Of a stretch of 9,205 bases of DNA, positions 5,559-9,205 are shown one piece after another; position 1 is the first letter of the stretch, and each line of letters begins with the position of its first letter. The translations under genes and the position numbers were made by a program. The DNA lies in contig JAEXMK010000245.1 of the NCBI GenBank assembly GCA_023444445.1, positions 1-9,205 of the forward strand, given 5' to 3'. Below the pieces are notes generated by a model. It was not told the DNA's origin. It saw only the letters and a program-made list of their open reading frames with translations, and made no database searches. The DNA is from Pseudomonadota bacterium. GTDB lineage: Bacteria > Pseudomonadota > Alphaproteobacteria > Rhizobiales > Rhizobiaceae.

Positions 5559-6167
5559 GTGGAGAAGGCGACACGCATACGCTATTTCGATGCGGCAAGG
5601 CATTCGGTCACGCCAATACGATCGAAGACCGCGCATTCTGACTTCCTGCGCACGGGTCGCATCAGCCGTTACGAAGAGCGCTGGCTGCCCCGGGAAAGGG
5701 TCTATTACAGCCATGACGAGGTGGCTGCGCTGACCCGGCGGAAGCTGGAAGCTGCCGCCGATGCCACCCACAGCCGTCTCAACTCCTTTCACCAGTCCAT
5801 CCGTTTTCCAAAGATGGTTTTTCACCATCTGCTCAATGACCGGCCACATCTCGGCTATTGCCATGTCACGGCGGCGAAAACGAGCTTCGATGCCGAACGC
5901 CATGTGCTCTGGTCCTTCTATTTTGCGAATTTCTTTGCCGAACTGAGCGGGGCCGAAAACTTCTTCGAAAATATAGATGCGCGCTATTCGCGCATGTATT
6001 TCGCCGTCGCCATCAACGCGCTTCCCGATCGGGAGATCGCCATCGACACCTCCTTCCATCGTAGCGGCCTGCTATTCCAGACGCATGATCCGCGGGTGGC
6101 GCTGAAAAACGTGCTGATGCTCGGGGCGCGGTCCGAAGAGATGCGCAGGATCATCAGAGCGATATAA
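5559..6167 (+). CDS. Conserved hypothetical protein (possibly DUF6656)
   Basis: A 202-residue soluble protein without signal peptide or membrane segment. Recognisable blocks are HSDFLRTGRISRYEERWLP (26-44), a Lys/Glu/Ala-rich helix ending KLEAAADATHSRLNSFHQSI (residues about 61-80), FPKMVFHHLL, PHLGYCHVTAAKTSF, SFYFANFFAELSGAENFFENI and, near the end, DPRVALKNVLMLGARSEEMRRII. From memory this resembles a family of rhizobial proteins called DUF6656; no function is known to me. The start is GTG at 5559, with a GGGGGCG stretch about 9 nt upstream. A TATATT at 5523 may be its -10 box. It diverges from gbcA and is followed after 63 nt by the tRNA-modification gene on the same strand, so it may be part of that transcription unit. 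There is no evidence in the sequence that it takes part in betaine metabolism beyond its position. Confidence 0.75.
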   Translation: MEKATRIRYFDAARHSVTPIRSKTAHSDFLRTGRISRYEERWLPRERVYYSHDEVAALTRRKLEAAADATHSRLNSFHQSIRFPKMVFHHLLNDRPHLGYCHVTAAKTSFDAERHVLWSFYFANFFAELSGAENFFENIDARYSRMYFAVAINALPDREIAIDTSFHRSGLLFQTHDPRVALKNVLMLGARSEEMRRIIRAI

Positions 6168-6230
6168 GGCAGGATTGCGCTTTCCATTCCGGCCCGAAAT
6201 ACGCTATTGAGCGGCCTGAAAGGCAGCATC

Positions 6231-7208
6231 ATGGCGCGTCATATCAACATCGAAAACGAGCGGGAAACCGCCCTGCAGGCATCCGTTGCAGAGCTTGCGG
6301 ACGGCAGGCCCATCGCACTGCCGACGGAAACCGTTTATGGCCTTGCCGCCGACGCCACCAATCCGGCGGCGATTACCCGTATTTACGAGACCAAAGGCCG
6401 GCCGCAGTTCAACCCGCTGATCTGCCACATGGCCGACATCGCCATGGCTGAGCGTTACGCGATTTTCGACCCGATATCGCGGAAACTCGCCGAGGCCTTC
6501 TGGCCCGGCCCGCTGACACTCGTTCTGCCGCTGAAACCGGAAAGCGACATTCATTCGCTGGCGACGGCCGGACTGGATACGGTCGGCATTCGCGTGCCGC
6601 AGGGTTTTGCCGGTGATCTCATCCGCCGGTTCGGCAAGCCGCTCGCCGCCCCCAGCGCCAATAGTTCCGGCAAGATCAGCCCGACGAGTGCCGCCCATGT
6701 GGAGGCCGATCTCGGGCAAAAGATCAATCTCATTCTCGATGGTGGTGCAGCCGCCGTCGGTGTCGAATCCACCATCGTCAAGGTGGAGGAGGACGGGCGG
6801 GTACGGCTGCTTCGCCCGGGCGGAATCGTCAGCGAGGAGATCGAGCGCGTTGCCGGCGTCAGGCTTGAGCGACCGAAAAAAGCGTCCGCCGCCATCGAAG
6901 CACCCGGAATGCTGGCCTCCCATTATGCGCCGGGCGCCAATGTCCGCCTCGGCACCACCTCGGTTCTGCCGGGTGAAGCACTCATCCGCTTCGGCGGCAT
7001 TGCGGTTTCCGGTGAAGAGACCGCGCGCACCATTCTCGACCTCAGCCCTTCCGGCGATCTTGCCGAGGCCGCCGCCAACCTCTTTGATTATCTGAAAGCC
7101 GCCGATGCGAGCGGTGCGGACACCATCGCCATTACCGCCATTCCCACCCATGGTCTCGGAGAGGCGATCAACGACCGCCTTTCCCGCGCCGCCGCGCCGC
7201 GAGGCTGA
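6231..7208 (+). CDS. sua5: L-threonylcarbamoyladenylate synthase (Sua5/YrdC/YciO)
   Basis: Makes threonylcarbamoyl-AMP from threonine, bicarbonate and ATP, the first step of the universal t6A37 modification of ANN-decoding tRNAs; the TsaBDE complex then transfers the group to tRNA. From the ATG at 6231 the protein is 325 residues, the long two-domain Sua5 form rather than short TsaC. The YrdC domain (about 1-205) shows LPTETVYGLAADA (30-42), KGRPQFNPLICH (55-66), WPGPLTLVLP (91-100), PSANSSGKISPT (141-152) and VESTIV (178-183). The linker APGMLASHYAP (224-234) corresponds to the SPGxxxxHYxP loop that closes over the active site, and the remainder is the Sua5 C-terminal domain. The ATG at 6231 is preferred to the TTG at 6207 because AAAGGC lies 6-8 nt upstream and the family starts close to this point. 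It is followed 50 nt later by the FAD dehydrogenase gene, probably co-transcribed. Confidence 0.94.
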   Translation: MARHINIENERETALQASVAELADGRPIALPTETVYGLAADATNPAAITRIYETKGRPQFNPLICHMADIAMAERYAIFDPISRKLAEAFWPGPLTLVLPLKPESDIHSLATAGLDTVGIRVPQGFAGDLIRRFGKPLAAPSANSSGKISPTSAAHVEADLGQKINLILDGGAAAVGVESTIVKVEEDGRVRLLRPGGIVSEEIERVAGVRLERPKKASAAIEAPGMLASHYAPGANVRLGTTSVLPGEALIRFGGIAVSGEETARTILDLSPSGDLAEAAANLFDYLKAADASGADTIAITAIPTHGLGEAINDRLSRAAAPRG

Positions 7209-7258
7209 CGGCAACCACCCCTTTCGCCCATGTTTCCAAAGACAGCGAGACGCCGCCC

Positions 7259-8692
7259 ATGACGACCACCGCCATCCCCTCCTCCGACATCCTCGACCGT
7301 TTCACCGCCATTGTCGGCGAAAAAAATGCGGTGCGCGACCCGGCGGAAATGGCGCCGCGTCTGGTGGAAAATCGCGGACTTTATCGCGGCGCCTCGCCAC
7401 TGCTGCTCAAGCCCGGTTCGGTCGAAGAGGTTGCCGCCATCCTGAAACTCGCCAGCGAAACCGGCACGCCGATCGTGCCGCAAACCGGCAATACCGGCCT
7501 TGTGGGCGGCCAGACGCCACGCGTAGATGGCACCGATATCATCCTGTCGCTGGAGCGCATGAACCGCATCCGCGACATCGACCCCGTCGCCAACATCATC
7601 GTCGCCGATGCCGGCTGCATTCTCGATGACATTCACAAGGCCGCCGACACGGTGGAGCGAATGTTTCCGCTGTCACTCGGTTCGCAGGGTTCCTGCCGCA
7701 TCGGCGGTAATCTCGCCACCAATGCCGGCGGCACGGCGGTGCTTGCCTATGGCAATATGCGCCAATTGTGCCTCGGGCTTGAAGTGGTGCTGCCGACGGG
7801 CGAAATCTGGAACGGGCTGCGCCGGCTGAAAAAGGACAATACGGGTTACGATCTGCGCGATCTCTTCATCGGTTCGGAAGGCACGCTGGGCGTCATCACC
7901 GGCGCGGTGCTGAAGCTTTTCCCCAAACCGCTTGGCCATCAGGTCGCTTTTGCCGGTCTTGCTTCGACCGAGGACGCCCTGAAACTGTTCGAAATGGCCT
8001 CCAATCTCTGCGGCACGGCGCTGACCGGTTTCGAACTCATGCCGCGAATCGGCGTCGAGTTCACCGCCAGGCATATTCCCGGCGTGCGCGACCCTCTGGG
8101 CCAGCCGCATGACTGGTACGCGCTCATCGACATCTCCACTTCCGATTCTGCGGAGACGGCGGATACGATGATACAATCGCTGCTGGAGCGCGGTTTTGAG
8201 GCCGGACTGGTTGAGGATGCGGTGATCGCCGCATCGGAAGCCCAGCGTCAGGCGCTGTGGCACATGCGTGAAAGCATGTCGGATGCGCAGAAGCCGGAGG
8301 GTGGATCGATCAAGCATGATGTTTCCGTTCCGGTGTCGAAAATACCGGAATTCATGGCGACGGCGGAAAAGGCTGTGCTTGCCGCCATTCCCGGCGCCCG
8401 CGTCTGCGCCTTCGGCCATCTTGGTGACGGCAACATCCACTACAACATCTCCCAGCCCATCGGTGCCGACAAGGCCGAATTCCTCGGTCGCTGGCGGGAC
8501 ATGAACGAGATCGTGCATGGCATCGTGCTGTCGTTCGGCGGGTCCATTTCGGCCGAACATGGCATTGGCCAGCTGAAACGGGATGAACTGGCCGCCATCC
8601 GGCCTGGCATCGAAATGGAGCTGATGCACCGCATCAAACACGCCTTCGACCCCGCGGGCATCATGAACCCCGGTAAGGTTCTGGCCGAGTAA
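7259..8692 (+). CDS. FAD-linked 2-hydroxyacid dehydrogenase (D-2-hydroxyglutarate dehydrogenase-like)
   Basis: A 477-residue flavoenzyme of the FAD-linked oxidase C family (FAD_binding_4 plus FAD-oxidase_C), oxidising a D-2-hydroxyacid to the 2-keto acid. The PCMH-type FAD domain shows PQTGNTGLVGGQ (74-85), GSQGSCRIGGNLATNAGG (141-158) and GSEGTLGVIT (205-214). The C-terminal domain contains KHDVSVP (352-358), GHLGDGNIHYN (386-396), whose His is a metal ligand in D-2-hydroxyglutarate and lactate dehydrogenases, SAEHGIGQLKR (431-441) and FDPAGIMNPGKVL (463-475). Length and motif set fit the D2HGDH/GlcD group best; D-lactate or glycolate oxidase subunit GlcD is the main alternative, and no glcE/glcF partner is visible here. 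The start ATG at 7259 gives the expected N-terminus; the upstream GCGAGACG is only a weak ribosome-binding site. It probably forms a transcript with the Sua5 gene 50 nt upstream. Confidence 0.9.
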   Translation: MTTTAIPSSDILDRFTAIVGEKNAVRDPAEMAPRLVENRGLYRGASPLLLKPGSVEEVAAILKLASETGTPIVPQTGNTGLVGGQTPRVDGTDIILSLERMNRIRDIDPVANIIVADAGCILDDIHKAADTVERMFPLSLGSQGSCRIGGNLATNAGGTAVLAYGNMRQLCLGLEVVLPTGEIWNGLRRLKKDNTGYDLRDLFIGSEGTLGVITGAVLKLFPKPLGHQVAFAGLASTEDALKLFEMASNLCGTALTGFELMPRIGVEFTARHIPGVRDPLGQPHDWYALIDISTSDSAETADTMIQSLLERGFEAGLVEDAVIAASEAQRQALWHMRESMSDAQKPEGGSIKHDVSVPVSKIPEFMATAEKAVLAAIPGARVCAFGHLGDGNIHYNISQPIGADKAEFLGRWRDMNEIVHGIVLSFGGSISAEHGIGQLKRDELAAIRPGIEMELMHRIKHAFDPAGIMNPGKVLAE

Positions 8693-8701
8693 ACGAACGC
8701 G
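8693..8701. other. Nine-base convergent gap with palindrome
   Basis: Only nine bases separate the stop codons of the FAD dehydrogenase and the glycosyltransferase-like gene, leaving no room for an intrinsic terminator between them. The 8-bp palindrome AACGCGTT at 8696-8703 overlaps the glycosyltransferase stop codon. Transcripts from the two strands are expected to overlap each other. Confidence 0.6.
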
Positions 8702-9205
8702 TTAAGCCAAGGCCCGCAGCGCCCAGGCAGGCACTATTTCGGCATTCAGCCGGCGCGGCTTCTGCCCGCCAACCAGTTGCGTCAGGCTCATGCCCGATTT
8801 GGCAATCGACAACGCATGTGTCTTGGGCAGGAGATATCCGTGTTCCAGCGGCTGCGCGCGGCGCAGCACACGGCTGAAAATATTCCGCCGGTGATAACGC
8901 GACGGCGAAAAGCGCGCAGGCTGGGGGCAGATCGCCACATATTCCAGAATTTCGTCGATCCAGCCCGCCTGGGGTCGAGCACCGGGCTCGATTAGCAGCA
9001 GCCAACCGCCACGCGCGGAGTGCAGGATCTCCTGAATGTCCCATTGTCCATAAAAACGGCAGCCGGCAGCATCGGCGACGCGCGACGACCCATCGCGCGA
9101 ACCGTGATCGAGGATCACCACATCGCTCACAAGCCCTTCCACGGCACCGGTGACAAGCGCGGACAGCGTGTGCGCCAGTTCCGGTTCCTGATCCCGGCAT
9201 TCCAT
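8702..9205 (-). CDS. Glycosyltransferase family 2-like protein, 5' end outside the window
   Basis: The last 167 residues of a protein that resembles GT-A fold glycosyltransferases. The segment DVVILDHGSRDGSSRVAD (28-45 of the visible part) corresponds to the nucleotide-sugar binding VDDGSxDGT motif, and GGWLLLIEPGARPQAGWIDE (66-85) is where the DxD metal site normally sits. Here that site reads IEPGA, so the usual acidic pair is reduced to one Glu. The rest is basic (SPSRYHRRNIFSRVLRRAQ) with no membrane segment visible. The ATG at the very edge (9203-9205) reads like an internal Met after the first beta strand, as in VVMECRDQE, so the true start is probably beyond the window. It could be a catalytically inactive relative or use another metal ligand. 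It converges on the FAD dehydrogenase gene nine bases away. Confidence 0.68.
   Translation of the reverse strand: MECRDQEPELAHTLSALVTGAVEGLVSDVVILDHGSRDGSSRVADAAGCRFYGQWDIQEILHSARGGWLLLIEPGARPQAGWIDEILEYVAICPQPARFSPSRYHRRNIFSRVLRRAQPLEHGYLLPKTHALSIAKSGMSLTQLVGGQKPRRLNAEIVPAWALRALA

Noticed and set aside
6204..7214. A 336-codon minus-strand open frame opposite the Sua5 gene
   Set aside because: It mirrors the Sua5 coding strand almost exactly and shows no protein motif.

Overview
The window looks like a chromosomal stretch from an alphaproteobacterium of the Rhizobiaceae (Agrobacterium/Rhizobium group). The evidence is protein-level: high-GC core genes, a glycine-betaine monooxygenase pair (GbcA/GbcB), a two-domain Sua5-type tRNA-modification enzyme beside an FAD-linked 2-hydroxyacid dehydrogenase, and a conserved hypothetical protein of rhizobial character. 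The assignment to genus level is inference; no rRNA or tRNA gene is present.

Left part (about 1-1440): an accessory-looking run of five small genes, all on the minus strand. In transcription order they are a 64-aa helical protein, a 102-aa and a 98-aa zinc-ribbon protein (a tightly packed three-gene cassette with a 1-nt gap and an ATGA overlap), then after an 89-bp spacer a 64-aa protein made of three DHTGRT repeats, and a 95-aa winged-helix-like protein with a very acidic tail. The last two are visibly more AT-rich than the genes on the right. None has an assignable function.

Middle (1449-2740): a complete IS5-group insertion sequence, 1292 bp, with 16/18 matching terminal inverted repeats and an intact DDE transposase on the minus strand. 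I see no target-site duplication. It forms the exact boundary between the small-gene cluster and the core genes, and its left end lies 9 nt from the start codon of the first small gene.

Right part (2892-9205): core metabolism and housekeeping. On the minus strand gbcA-gbcB form an operon encoding the Rieske oxygenase and its flavin/ferredoxin reductase, which together remove one methyl group from glycine betaine to give dimethylglycine. A 332-bp intergenic region with repeated motifs separates gbcA from a divergent plus-strand series: a 202-aa hypothetical protein, the L-threonylcarbamoyladenylate synthase (Sua5/YrdC, first step of the t6A37 tRNA modification), and an FAD-linked 2-hydroxyacid (D-2-hydroxyglutarate-type) dehydrogenase. 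The series ends convergently, 9 bp away, against a glycosyltransferase-like gene on the minus strand that runs off the right edge.

I did not find CRISPR arrays, RNA genes or a recognisable defence system. The points most worth a second look are the unexplained small-gene cassette, the DHTGRT repeat protein and the IS junction.
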